From a virus: a stretch of 64,000 nucleotides of DNA. The notes under the pieces were generated by a model. It did no database searches and was not told the DNA's origin. It worked only from the letters and a program-made list of their open reading frames with translations. The translations under genes were made by a program, and so were the position numbers. Of the stretch, positions 12,969-21,490 are shown one piece after another (the first letter of the stretch is position 1; each line of letters starts with the position of its first letter). The DNA is taken from positions 1-64,000 of IMG/VR virus record IMGVR_UViG_3300020122_000057; one strand, written 5' to 3'.

Positions 12969-13307
12969 ATGTTCCAACATATCGAGAAGCGTCATGTTGA
13001 GAACGCCGCCAAGAATGTGCGGCAATTCATTCGCGGGATATCACCGGAGGTTAAGGAGAGATTGTCGAAGGTTAGTAACTTCTTCCACGAGGATAAGTCT
13101 TGGGAAGTAGCATGTGCGAGATGGGAAGAGATTATCATTAACGCGATACTTGCCGATGCGGATGAGGATAATACGAATCTTCATGCAAACGTAATGGGCA
13201 TACTTTCGCTAATGTTCGCAATTGGTTTTGATTCAGGATTGCAGTACGCAGCCGATAGTGAGGTAGAGAAGCTTCTAAAGGAATCCAATGGAAAACATTC
13301 CTCGTAA
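12969..13307 (+). CDS. 112-aa protein at the head of the packaging module
   Basis: First gene of the rightward virion block. The sequence is helical (AAKNVRQFIRGISPEVKERL; VACARWEEIIINAILADADE) with an acidic C-terminal half. The preceding TGCAACTAG also occurs in the operator at 12148-12161. No ribosome binding site is obvious. It overlaps the TerS-like gene by 20 bases and may be an accessory to it. Function unrecognised. Confidence 0.65.
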   Translation: MFQHIEKRHVENAAKNVRQFIRGISPEVKERLSKVSNFFHEDKSWEVACARWEEIIINAILADADEDNTNLHANVMGILSLMFAIGFDSGLQYAADSEVEKLLKESNGKHSS

Positions 13308-13917
13308 ACCCGGAAGGCCGTCGAAGTATCCTGCTAATTGGACGAACGCGCAAAAGCAGGCTGCACGCAGAATGGCGAAGCTCGATCATCCGCTGGATGA
13401 TTTAGTCCCGCCGCCAAATCTTGAAGCGAAGTTTACGATATTCAATTACAGTAAGGTAGAGGTAGCGGATTATCTCGCTCGTGTAGTCTTCGGCCACCAC
13501 ATGGATTATGCCGAGGCTATAAAGTTTCTCCGTCCCAAGGCTGACATGGGAGATTGCGTTGCGCTGGCAGCGGATATGGAGAATAATGAATATGTACGGG
13601 CTGCTATGGAGAGACTATTTAAGTCTCTAGGCATTGACGATGAAAGCCGTAAGCAGTTTGTACAGGAAATCTGGAAGTGGTTTTATGGTAGCGATACCGA
13701 TTTGAAACTCCAAGCTTCCCGTGTATTGGCAAAAGTCTTCTTTGGTGAAGACAAGCAACAACCCGCTGCTGAATCCTTGAAGATTGAAGGATTAGAGGGC
13801 GGGTTGGAACGTATGTTCTCGCAAAATCAACGTGAGCCGGAAGTAGCGGAAGTTCGGGATGAACCGGAAGTAATTGAAACTAACGCTACGTATATTATGA
13901 AGGGTCGGCACGAATAA
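13288..13917 (+). CDS. terS: probable terminase small subunit
   Basis: A 209-aa protein. The N-terminal RKPGRPSKYPANWTNAQKQA matches the GRPSKY-type basic start of small terminase and helix-turn-helix proteins. A helical body and an acidic C-terminal tail (EPEVAEVRDEPEVIE) follow. It would recognise the packaging site and regulate the large subunit. Its location, three tiny genes upstream of the large terminase, supports the role. AAAGGAATCCA precedes the ATG. It is not a strong family match by eye, so confidence is moderate. Confidence 0.65.
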   Translation: MENIPRKPGRPSKYPANWTNAQKQAARRMAKLDHPLDDLVPPPNLEAKFTIFNYSKVEVADYLARVVFGHHMDYAEAIKFLRPKADMGDCVALAADMENNEYVRAAMERLFKSLGIDDESRKQFVQEIWKWFYGSDTDLKLQASRVLAKVFFGEDKQQPAAESLKIEGLEGGLERMFSQNQREPEVAEVRDEPEVIETNATYIMKGRHE

Positions 13918-14189
13918 TGTTTGGAAGCATTCCAGCTAGTCGCGGAGTTAATAGCACGTATAGTCCGGCAAGTAGTATTCCCAGTGAAGGTGGTCAGTCG
14001 CCGCAGTCGGAAATGAGACGCGGTAATGAGCGTCCACAGGTAGGCTGGCGAAATAAAGGAAACGCAGGCAATTCTGATGCTGGCGGCGGTTCGAAATTCA
14101 ATATGAATACTCCCCGTGTTTCTGGCGGTGGAGTTATCGGTCCTCCAATGGGCGGCGGTCGAGTGAGGATCGGAATGGATAGACTCTAA
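13917..14189 (+). CDS. Gly/Ser-rich disordered virion-region protein
   Basis: The 90-aa protein is almost wholly low complexity (SGGGVIGPPMGGGRVRIGMD) and has no hydrophobic core. One-base stop/start overlaps on both sides show tight operon packing. Similar disordered small proteins sit near the terminase in related-looking phages. It may be a minor virion component; unproven. Confidence 0.6.
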   Translation: MFGSIPASRGVNSTYSPASSIPSEGGQSPQSEMRRGNERPQVGWRNKGNAGNSDAGGGSKFNMNTPRVSGGGVIGPPMGGGRVRIGMDRL

Positions 14190-14545
14190 TGTGGCAAAGA
14201 AATAAAAACACGACAGTATACGCAAATACTTCCCCTTCGCTAGATAAGGGCGGAAGTGTTAACGGCACAGACTCACCGGGTGGAAGTTTCGGCAAGAGTG
14301 TCTCCTATGTAAACGACAACCAGTTTAGTAATACTAACACTGGCGCTGGAGCGGGGCGCTATCATCCCCGGCATCTATATGGCCGTAGAGGACGCACGCA
14401 AGGCCCACAGACACAGGGCGGGACGAGCGGCGGATTCAATAAACTAGCCGGAAGCTGGATTGGAAGCAGTCCGAATAGCTCTGGACGGACACCAAGTATT
14501 GCCGGAATTTTCACCGGACAAGGAAATCCGGGTGGGGCATATTAA
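14189..14545 (+). CDS. Gly/Asn/Ser-rich disordered protein
   Basis: A 118-aa protein rich in Gly, Ser, Asn and Thr, with one basic patch (RYHPRHLYGRRGRTQG). It starts within the upstream stop and shares its last base with the next start. The similar composition to the 90-aa neighbour suggests they are functional partners or duplicated linkers. No domain recognised. Confidence 0.6.
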   Translation: MWQRNKNTTVYANTSPSLDKGGSVNGTDSPGGSFGKSVSYVNDNQFSNTNTGAGAGRYHPRHLYGRRGRTQGPQTQGGTSGGFNKLAGSWIGSSPNSSGRTPSIAGIFTGQGNPGGAY

Positions 14546-14706
14546 TGGATGCGCTTAATGGAGTGACGCCCGAGATTCGGGAGAAGTTTGCAGAATTGGC
14601 GAAGAATATTGCCGATGAGCTTGCTCTCGGCGAAGATAAACAAGTTCTATACATTCTCGAACAAGCATTAGGACAAGCTTACGTAGCTGGTAAGAACGGA
14701 GGTTAA
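14545..14706 (+). CDS. 53-aa helical protein
   Basis: The ATG overlaps the previous stop as TAATG. The peptide is helical (EIREKFAELAKNIADELALG, then LYILEQALGQAY). It ends eight bases before the large terminase and supplies that gene's ribosome binding site (CGGAGG). It may pair with the terminase, but there is no direct evidence. Confidence 0.65.
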   Translation: MDALNGVTPEIREKFAELAKNIADELALGEDKQVLYILEQALGQAYVAGKNGG

Positions 14707-14713
14707 TACCTCC

Positions 14714-16315
14714 ATGCCAGTAAATCAATTTAAAGCACGAACTGAGGACGTAAAGCTAGATTCGTTAGCGTTACGAACCTTACAATCTCAGTATGAGTAT
14801 ATATTCTCTCCGCGTACATATACTGCACTAGATGGCGGCTGGGGTAGTGGTAAGACGCACGCAGCCTGTATTAAAGCTTTAATTCTTTCCTATTACTTTC
14901 CCGGAAATCTTGGTCTCATTGGGCGCTTCAACGCAACCGACTTGCAGGACTCGACTATGGTGAACTTCTTCGAAGTCTGCCCCAAGTCGTGGATAAAGAG
15001 CTATAATAAATCGCGTAAGTGGCTCACGTTCCATAACGGCTCGCAGATAGCTTTCCGTCATCTTAACGATCCCAATCCAAAACGCTCCCACATCGCAGGT
15101 ATGAACCTTGGCTGGTTTATGATTGACCAAGCTGAGGAATGCGGTCCCGAGCATTGGCACACATTAACTGGCCGTCTTCGCCGCCCTGATGCGAAGAAAC
15201 GATTTGGATTCCTTACAGCTAACCCAAACGGTAAGGACTGGGTATACGATTTATTCTTCTCCCGCCCCCCTACTCGCAAACTAAACAACTACGCCACCTG
15301 CTATGACGAAGGGGATATGCTTGGTATCGCCGTCCGTTCGGAAGAGAATCGTAAGTCAAATGGTGGATTCGTGGATGATAGCTATTACGATGGTCTGCGG
15401 CAAAATATGCCTGCGGAATGGGTAGCGAGATTCCTCGATTGTTCCTTCGAAGACTTCTCAGGCAAAATCTACAAAGAATTCACTCTCGATAGCGTTCATA
15501 ACATCGAACCCTTTACAATTCCCCGTCACTGGAAATCCGTAATAGGTATCGACGTAGGTGGAGATGCCCCGTGGGGAATCCCTATTGGCCGCATAGACGA
15601 AATTGGAAACATAATCTGGACAAGCGAGTTCTACAAACCCTCCGTGAACGTGGGAGAAGTAGTATCATGGTTAAAGTTAAACGTCGCCGCTTGGAACGAT
15701 GCCGACAATCTTTACGTGATTGATCCTGAGAATAAACTGGCCATGCTTGAATTGGCTGACGCGAATATCCACTGCCGCCCAGCGCAGAAAGGCCGTGGCA
15801 GTGTCCGTCCCGGAATTATTCGCGTTGGTGGATACATGCACGTAAATCCTACGCTTCCCCTACCCACTTGGTATAGCCAAACGCAGCCGCATGATCGCGT
15901 GAATCATTACAAAGTTCTCGGTAGCCCCCGGATGTTCTTTTTCAATAACCTCTCCAATACGCGTAAGGAACTAGATACCTACGCATGGGACCCAAATAAG
16001 CCGGGAAGTCCAATCAAAGAACATGACCATATTTGTGACGCTATTCGTTACATAACTATGGCCCGTCCACATCCTTCCGAGCTAAAAGCCATTGACGAGA
16101 AGCGTGAAACTCTCCGCCGTATAGACCCCGGCACTGCCGCAATGTGGGATGCGTACGATAAGCGAGTCGCAGCGAGACAAGCCAAATTCTCCGGTAATCC
16201 AAAACTCTCCGAACTCTTCACCGAGACAGACCGCCCTCAACGCTCCGCTACCGATACTGGCGATGATTTGCAGGAATATGGGGATGGGCTATATGATTGG
16301 TCGGAGGGGGTATAA
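14714..16315 (+). CDS. terL: terminase large subunit
   Basis: A 533-aa packaging ATPase-nuclease. The N-terminal motor has Walker A GGWGSGKT (41-48), Walker B WFMIDQAEE (134-142) with the catalytic Glu, and a coupling motif FLTANPN (166-172). The C-terminal RNase H-fold nuclease has IGIDVGGDAPWG with D280, VIDPEN with D337, and HDHICDAIRY with D442. The length fits the family. It would translocate and cut DNA at the portal. GGAGG precedes the ATG. Confidence 0.95.
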   Translation: MPVNQFKARTEDVKLDSLALRTLQSQYEYIFSPRTYTALDGGWGSGKTHAACIKALILSYYFPGNLGLIGRFNATDLQDSTMVNFFEVCPKSWIKSYNKSRKWLTFHNGSQIAFRHLNDPNPKRSHIAGMNLGWFMIDQAEECGPEHWHTLTGRLRRPDAKKRFGFLTANPNGKDWVYDLFFSRPPTRKLNNYATCYDEGDMLGIAVRSEENRKSNGGFVDDSYYDGLRQNMPAEWVARFLDCSFEDFSGKIYKEFTLDSVHNIEPFTIPRHWKSVIGIDVGGDAPWGIPIGRIDEIGNIIWTSEFYKPSVNVGEVVSWLKLNVAAWNDADNLYVIDPENKLAMLELADANIHCRPAQKGRGSVRPGIIRVGGYMHVNPTLPLPTWYSQTQPHDRVNHYKVLGSPRMFFFNNLSNTRKELDTYAWDPNKPGSPIKEHDHICDAIRYITMARPHPSELKAIDEKRETLRRIDPGTAAMWDAYDKRVAARQAKFSGNPKLSELFTETDRPQRSATDTGDDLQEYGDGLYDWSEGV

Positions 16316-16608
16316 TGTTTGGTTTTAAGTTAGTTACCGAGTCAGAATACGAGAAGTTAACTGAGGATGTATCGTATTGGCGAGATAAATCGGAAACCGA
16401 GCGTAAGCGTGCTGATAGGTTTCAGGAAAAAGTCTTACAGCTAAATGGCATGCCGCCAATTACGGAAGATGAAGGTTCAGTTGAAACCCACCCACGGGAC
16501 ATACGCAAGCGTCTAGAAGCCATGATGGGCGAATTATTGAAGGATGAGATCGTAGACGAAGCGGAAGAAGAGTTCGAAGTACTCGAAGTAGCTCCGGCAA
16601 AGGAATAA
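16315..16608 (+). CDS. 97-aa coiled-coil protein between terminase and portal
   Basis: The start is taken as the ATG overlapping the terminase stop (TAATG). The sequence is strongly charged, with an N-terminal coiled coil (YEKLTEDVSYWRDKSETERK) and an acidic C-terminus. Small coiled-coil proteins in this position often assist portal or head assembly. That role is inferred from position only. Confidence 0.65.
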   Translation: MFGFKLVTESEYEKLTEDVSYWRDKSETERKRADRFQEKVLQLNGMPPITEDEGSVETHPRDIRKRLEAMMGELLKDEIVDEAEEEFEVLEVAPAKE

Positions 16609-16609
16609 A

Positions 16610-18922
16610 ATGCCAGATTATAATACTGGAAATGCGACTCAGACCTTCCAAGGCACCGCAAATACCAGCGAAAACCTACCGCCTACGCCTAAAGAGGGCG
16701 TGGACCCGTATCAGGATAAAGCAGCAATAAGCAAGCGGATTGATTTCTTCACGCAACGGGATCGTTTTACCCGCTGGATGTTCGAACGGGAATGGTTTCG
16801 TAACGTACTCTTCTACATCGGGAAACAATGGATTATTTATTCCGTAACAAACCGTAGATGGCGGCCTCGTTCTCTGCCGAATTGGTTCCCACAACCAGTT
16901 ACGAATAAATTCGCGGAGAAAATGAATGACATTATATCAGCGCTTTCGCAAGGTAGAGTTCCTATTACCTATAATCCTGCTACTGATGACCCTGCTGATA
17001 TTGCCACTGCCGAGGTAGGGGAGAAGTTGCGCGAAGTTCTCTACGAAGAAGCGAAAATTGATGACCATGAAATGTTGCTTGCTGCGTGGGTAGTATTGAC
17101 TGGAAATGGTTTCGTTCATACCTATTACGATTACGACGATTCTTACGGATCAAAGTTCATCCAATCGTGGCAATGTCCGCAGTGTGGAGCGGTTTCTCGC
17201 CCAGCGGATATTCTAGACACTAATGGAAAGTGTCCACAGTGCGGAAATGGCGATTTGATGCCAGCGCAGAACTCTGATGGAACGCCTGTGGGAGAAGATT
17301 TACCCGTTGGCCGTCTACATGCCGATATTCTCTCCCCATTCGAAGTTCGTATCGACCCCACAATCCCCGACATGGAGCATCAACGACGTGCAATTCGCAT
17401 TCGAACATATGATTTAGAGTTCGCACGTACCTATTGGGGCGGTAAGCCGGGTGTGGATGGGCAACCGATTAGCAAGGATGAGATTGTAGCCGATAAAGAG
17501 AGTTCTATTGGACAATTTTATCTTGATGCCCTTAGCTATATTACAGGCTCATTCGGCGCTGGTGGAGGTTTCATTGCTGGTTCTGGCTCTGCGTTTCGTC
17601 TCCCCCGCGTTACGGCGTATGAATTCTACGAATTACCCTCAGATGATTTCCCCGAAGGACTCCACGCAGTCCGTCTTGGCCACGGAGAGAAAATGGTCGT
17701 ACTCGCAGAGCCTCTCCCGGATAAATATGGAGCAGGACCCCTAAAAGGCCAGCCATATATTCCCATAGTTCACTTCGGCGGCGACGTAGTTCCGGGACGT
17801 TTCTGGAGAAAGACCCGCGCGGACGATATCATCTCACCGCAGATTTTCCGCAACCTCGTAGAGAGTGCCCTTAAACTCACCGCACAGCGTATGGGAAACC
17901 CAATTTGGCTTAATCCAAAGGGAAGTGGATTGAGCAACGTAACCGGAGAGCCGGGTGGATTCTACGATTACAATCCAATTAGCGTCGGTGGTACCTCTTT
18001 TGCCAAACCCGAACGTGTTCCGGGAGAAGTATCCAACATCCAGCCCTTCCTGATCCTAATGAAGGAAATTGACGATGAAATTGACCGTGTTGTTGGTACT
18101 TTCTTTCTTACTGGTGGCACAACGCCTCCGGGAGTCACTGCGGCGTCAGCCTTAAGTTATCTTGGCGAGCGTGCCGAGCGCTCAATGTCCCCATTGAAAC
18201 GCGAATGGGCCAAGGGATGGAAGAATTGGGAAATTCAGGCGATGGAAATCGCCCGTGCTCATATGGATGAGCAGAGGGTGCGTATCATCGCAGGCAAAAA
18301 CCGCCGCTGGGAAGTCCAGAAGTTTATGGCGAATGATTTGATGGGTGGGGTTAACCTATCCATTGACTATAACGGCCTATTCCGCAAATCCGCAGCTACG
18401 AAACGCGCTGATATTGAACTATTGACGCAGCTTGGGTACATAAATCCGATGGAACCCGAGGTTCAATGGCAGGTTCTTACCGTATTTGGGGAAACCGCGC
18501 TCAAAGGTTCTACCGATTTGGACGTTAAGGAAGCGGTTAAGGAAGCGGATGATTTTATCACGAAGGGTGTACCTCCGCAGATCGTTCCTCTTGTTCAAAA
18601 CAGCGCCGTTCACATCATGCAGCACAAAGATTTCGCCAAAACTGACGAATTTAAAGAAATGCCGCAAGCCATGCAGCAATTCTGGTTCAAACACATCGAA
18701 CTTCACTACATCGACATGCTTTCCATGCAAGCTGCCATGACTCCTCCGGGTCAAGGTCCGGGAGAAGGCGCTCCTCCTCCGGGTGCTGGAGGTACACCGC
18801 CAAAAGGTGGTAAAGCTGGCCAGCAAAAAGGTGAACCCGGTCCAATAGCCAAGGGTGAAGCTCGCGCTAACGGAGAAACTCGCTCCAATTTACAGGAAGC
18901 GCCGCAGATAAAGGGGCAATAA
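16610..18922 (+). CDS. portal protein with an inserted zinc ribbon
   Basis: A 770-aa protein of the podovirus portal type. It has an N-terminal WMFEREWFRNVLFYIGKQW region, repeated Asp/Glu-rich loops, a long helical centre and a Gly/Pro/Lys-rich C-terminal tail. It would form the dodecameric ring at the capsid vertex. Near residues 189-213 it contains CPQCG...CPQCG, a four-cysteine zinc ribbon not usual in portals as far as I know. Position next to the large terminase and before scaffold and capsid supports the assignment. Confidence 0.85.
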   Translation: MPDYNTGNATQTFQGTANTSENLPPTPKEGVDPYQDKAAISKRIDFFTQRDRFTRWMFEREWFRNVLFYIGKQWIIYSVTNRRWRPRSLPNWFPQPVTNKFAEKMNDIISALSQGRVPITYNPATDDPADIATAEVGEKLREVLYEEAKIDDHEMLLAAWVVLTGNGFVHTYYDYDDSYGSKFIQSWQCPQCGAVSRPADILDTNGKCPQCGNGDLMPAQNSDGTPVGEDLPVGRLHADILSPFEVRIDPTIPDMEHQRRAIRIRTYDLEFARTYWGGKPGVDGQPISKDEIVADKESSIGQFYLDALSYITGSFGAGGGFIAGSGSAFRLPRVTAYEFYELPSDDFPEGLHAVRLGHGEKMVVLAEPLPDKYGAGPLKGQPYIPIVHFGGDVVPGRFWRKTRADDIISPQIFRNLVESALKLTAQRMGNPIWLNPKGSGLSNVTGEPGGFYDYNPISVGGTSFAKPERVPGEVSNIQPFLILMKEIDDEIDRVVGTFFLTGGTTPPGVTAASALSYLGERAERSMSPLKREWAKGWKNWEIQAMEIARAHMDEQRVRIIAGKNRRWEVQKFMANDLMGGVNLSIDYNGLFRKSAATKRADIELLTQLGYINPMEPEVQWQVLTVFGETALKGSTDLDVKEAVKEADDFITKGVPPQIVPLVQNSAVHIMQHKDFAKTDEFKEMPQAMQQFWFKHIELHYIDMLSMQAAMTPPGQGPGEGAPPPGAGGTPPKGGKAGQQKGEPGPIAKGEARANGETRSNLQEAPQIKGQ

Positions 18923-19243
18923 ATGGGACCAGTAGAATATTCATCGGATCACGTACCCGCAATGAAAGTTCCAAAAGGTGGGTCTAGCTGTGCTAGCTGC
19001 GAATACCTGAAAGACCCAAAAAAGAAAATTTGCGGTAACGAATATTTCATTCGCTGGAACCAATCTGAGATAATTCCGGGAGAAATTGACGCTTATTGCA
19101 GCGATTGGTATAACCCGGCGGATAAAGATCGCACTCGTTCCCCACATGGATTTCTTCCACTATCATCTCTTCGCAAGGGAGCGAAGTCCGAGGGCGAGTC
19201 TACCGTGCAAGAACGCAAAGAGTACCAATCGGGTAAAGAGTGA
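18923..19243 (+). CDS. small four-cysteine head-region protein
   Basis: The 106-aa protein has CASCEYL...KICGNEYFIRW...YCSDWYNP, a spaced four-cysteine motif that probably binds zinc or an iron-sulfur centre. I have seen this layout in small proteins next to portals in podoviruses. The tail is basic and disordered. The start directly follows the portal stop. It may be a minor head component. Confidence 0.65.
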   Translation: MGPVEYSSDHVPAMKVPKGGSSCASCEYLKDPKKKICGNEYFIRWNQSEIIPGEIDAYCSDWYNPADKDRTRSPHGFLPLSSLRKGAKSEGESTVQERKEYQSGKE

Positions 19244-19292
19244 GTTGCGCTACTTTTTAGTTATGTGGTAGTTTCGTGGAGTAGAGAATCTT

Positions 19293-19436
19293 ATGGCGTA
19301 CGTCGGTTTTTCGAAACTAGCAGCAAAAACGTCTCCCGCTATCGCCGCCTCGATAGGTCGTCGAAAGTATGGCGCAAAGAAATTTAATCGTGCCGCAGCA
19401 CAAGGTAAATCAATGCGTGGCATGAAGCCAGCATGA
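19293..19436 (+). CDS. 47-aa basic protein
   Basis: GGAGTAGAGAATCTT precedes the ATG. The peptide is Ala/Lys/Arg-rich (GRRKYGAKKFNRAAAQGKSM) and resembles a small DNA-binding or virion-packaged protein. It ends with ATGA coupling to the next gene. Detected by reading the frame directly. Confidence 0.5.
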   Translation: MAYVGFSKLAAKTSPAIAASIGRRKYGAKKFNRAAAQGKSMRGMKPA

Positions 19437-19543
19437 AGATAAAGTTGAAAATAAAATCCGAGAAGCCAATGGCGGTATATGTCGCCCCACTCGGAAAAGC
19501 TGGAATGAAAAAGCTCCAAGTATCCCGCGACGGTAGCAAGTAA
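19433..19543 (+). CDS. 36-aa basic protein
   Basis: The ATG overlaps the preceding stop (ATGA). The peptide starts MKIKLKIKSEKPMAVYVAPL and is Lys-rich. Coupling and the lack of other coding content support translation, but it is very short. Confidence 0.45.
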   Translation: MKIKLKIKSEKPMAVYVAPLGKAGMKKLQVSRDGSK

Positions 19544-19581
19544 TTGAGCGCGGGGGTCAACTATTCAGGAGAAAGTAAATT

Positions 19582-20064
19582 ATGATTCGTCTAAAAAATC
19601 TAGGTGAGCCTGATTTATTCATGCTCTCCATTCCGGGTTCGGCACAGGTAGCAAACGATGGTACCAGCATCGGTTCGGATAACGTTATCGTTCCTTTTAG
19701 CGGCTATCTGAAGGAATACTGGGCAAGTTTTACGGTTAACGGTGTTGACGGTACTGGCGCTCCTACACAAAACGTAGTCGTGGATATCTTGCAAAACAAC
19801 GTATCTATCTTCACCGCAACAAACGCCAATAAAATTAACTGGCTTCACACAGCTTTGGCTCGTACCCCAACCACATACGGCGTACTAACCACCGATCCAG
19901 TGCCCATAGTAGCTGGCGATCAAATCTCAGTCCGTATTTTGCAGATTCTAAACGGTACAACTCCAACTCAGCCAGTTGGCTTAAACGTAGCCATGAATTT
20001 CACGCGCCGCGTATCGCCTCTTGCAGCAACCCGTACTGGCGACTTCGGCCTAGACCTAGATTAA
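19582..20064 (+). CDS. beta-rich virion protein, possible head decoration protein
   Basis: A 160-aa protein with alternating beta-strand patterns (NVIVPFSGYLKEYWASFTVN; NVVVDILQNNVSIFTATN) and no catalytic motif. Such a jelly-roll-like profile between portal and scaffold fits a head decoration or fibre protein. AGGAGAAAGTAAATT precedes the ATG. A similar-looking 138-aa protein lies at 43.8 kb. The role is inferred from fold impression and position. Confidence 0.6.
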   Translation: MIRLKNLGEPDLFMLSIPGSAQVANDGTSIGSDNVIVPFSGYLKEYWASFTVNGVDGTGAPTQNVVVDILQNNVSIFTATNANKINWLHTALARTPTTYGVLTTDPVPIVAGDQISVRILQILNGTTPTQPVGLNVAMNFTRRVSPLAATRTGDFGLDLD

Positions 20065-20076
20065 TGGAGTAAATTG

Positions 20077-20409
20077 ATGGATACCCAAGGAATGCAGTCT
20101 AAGCTCCACCCAATGCCAGTAAAGCGGCAGGGAACAGCAATTGGTGTACCAAAAGGCAATATGCCCACTGGTGGACGGAAGAAAGATTCCGGCTACGCTA
20201 TCCCTAACGCCCACAAGGAAAACGTCCAGCAAACGGGTAGCCCCTTTCCAAGCGGAAACGCAATGCCATCCAATACTCCGCAAGTTAATCAACAACCCCG
20301 TATTCCCTTCGACCAGCTAGCAGCGCAGAAGTCAGGAAGCGGACAGAGTTTCCCTTATGGGTCTGGAAAAGCCGGATTCGGCTTCGACAGGCTCAATTCG
20401 GGATCGTAA
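20077..20409 (+). CDS. low-complexity virion-region protein
   Basis: The ATG at 20077 follows GGAGTAAATTG; an in-frame TTG three bases earlier is less likely. The 110-aa sequence is rich in Pro, Gly, Gln and Ser, with lysine patches, and appears disordered. Position just before the scaffold suggests a minor head protein. No domain recognised. Confidence 0.55.
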   Translation: MDTQGMQSKLHPMPVKRQGTAIGVPKGNMPTGGRKKDSGYAIPNAHKENVQQTGSPFPSGNAMPSNTPQVNQQPRIPFDQLAAQKSGSGQSFPYGSGKAGFGFDRLNSGS

Positions 20410-20447
20410 CTAAATCGCAGTAGCCGTGCCACTCACGGGAGAATAAA

Positions 20448-21443
20448 ATGCCAGAAGACGTAAACCTTGCCACTCAGGGTGAAGAAGTAGTAGAGCAGCA
20501 ACTTGATTCCACTAATCAAGGTGACGCGGGACAGCAGCAAAACAATCAGCAACAGGAAGATTATTTTCTTGAAGCCGATGATCGTCATAAGTACCGGACG
20601 AGAGAAGACGCAATTCGAGCCATTACGGAAAGCGGCCAGCGTATCGGTCAACTTACCCCGTGGCAAGAACATGCACAACGGTACGGGCTAACTGATCCAA
20701 ACGCCCTTCCAGCAATCTTCGATCAGTATTTGGAGATGAAGGAAAAATTGGCTCGGCTTGAAGGACAACTTCAATCCAACCAAGCAGGACCACAGCAGAC
20801 TGCAACTACGCAGAAGCTATCCCAGCAGGACGAAGCCAATGTGCAGTATCTTGAAAAGCACGGTTTCTCCCGTAAAGATGCGATTGACCAAACGCTAAAA
20901 GATCGTCTGACGCCACTCGAACAGAAGATTCAACAGCTTGAGTCTCAATTAACGCAAAGTGAGCAGTCGCAAACGCAACAAGTCATTGATGCAGGCCGGA
21001 ATCATCTTGGCGGTTTAATGAGTGACGCTGGTTTGCCGATTGATAATCCGCAGTTCAACGAAATGGTTGAGAACAACATCGTAGCTTGGATGGAAGCTCA
21101 GTCATTGGACCGGAACGGTAATATCGTTCCCGGTTCGGTTCTGGATAAGTTCTACCAAGGTGGCAGAGCAATGCAGAGCGTCGTTGAAGAGGGTTTCAAA
21201 AAGGTAAACGAAGTCATTAACATTGTCCGTATCCAGAATGAAGGCCAAACTCAACGAAATCGGTCCCAAGCAGTAACGCGGACAGCCAAGCCATTACCCC
21301 GGCAAGGTGCCCCCGTTCCTTCGGAGAATAACCAGCAGCAGCCTCAGCGTGGTCGTACTCCGGGAGCAGGTGGAATCTTCGCAGACCCAGCCGTGCATGA
21401 TCGTGCATGGGAAAAGATGCAGGAATCAAACCGGGATAGGTAA
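20448..21443 (+). CDS. probable scaffolding protein
   Basis: A 331-aa protein directly upstream of the capsid gene. It is highly charged and Gln-rich, with a long predicted coiled coil (LEMKEKLARLEGQLQSN; LTPLEQKIQQLESQLTQS) and disordered ends. That is the usual profile of podovirus scaffolding proteins, which guide procapsid assembly and then leave. GGGAGAATAAA precedes the ATG. Confidence rests on composition and position. Confidence 0.8.
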   Translation: MPEDVNLATQGEEVVEQQLDSTNQGDAGQQQNNQQQEDYFLEADDRHKYRTREDAIRAITESGQRIGQLTPWQEHAQRYGLTDPNALPAIFDQYLEMKEKLARLEGQLQSNQAGPQQTATTQKLSQQDEANVQYLEKHGFSRKDAIDQTLKDRLTPLEQKIQQLESQLTQSEQSQTQQVIDAGRNHLGGLMSDAGLPIDNPQFNEMVENNIVAWMEAQSLDRNGNIVPGSVLDKFYQGGRAMQSVVEEGFKKVNEVINIVRIQNEGQTQRNRSQAVTRTAKPLPRQGAPVPSENNQQQPQRGRTPGAGGIFADPAVHDRAWEKMQESNRDR

Positions 21444-21490
21444 AGTTTACACGTACTGCTAAATCACTTTAGTTTTCAGGAGAAAAATCA

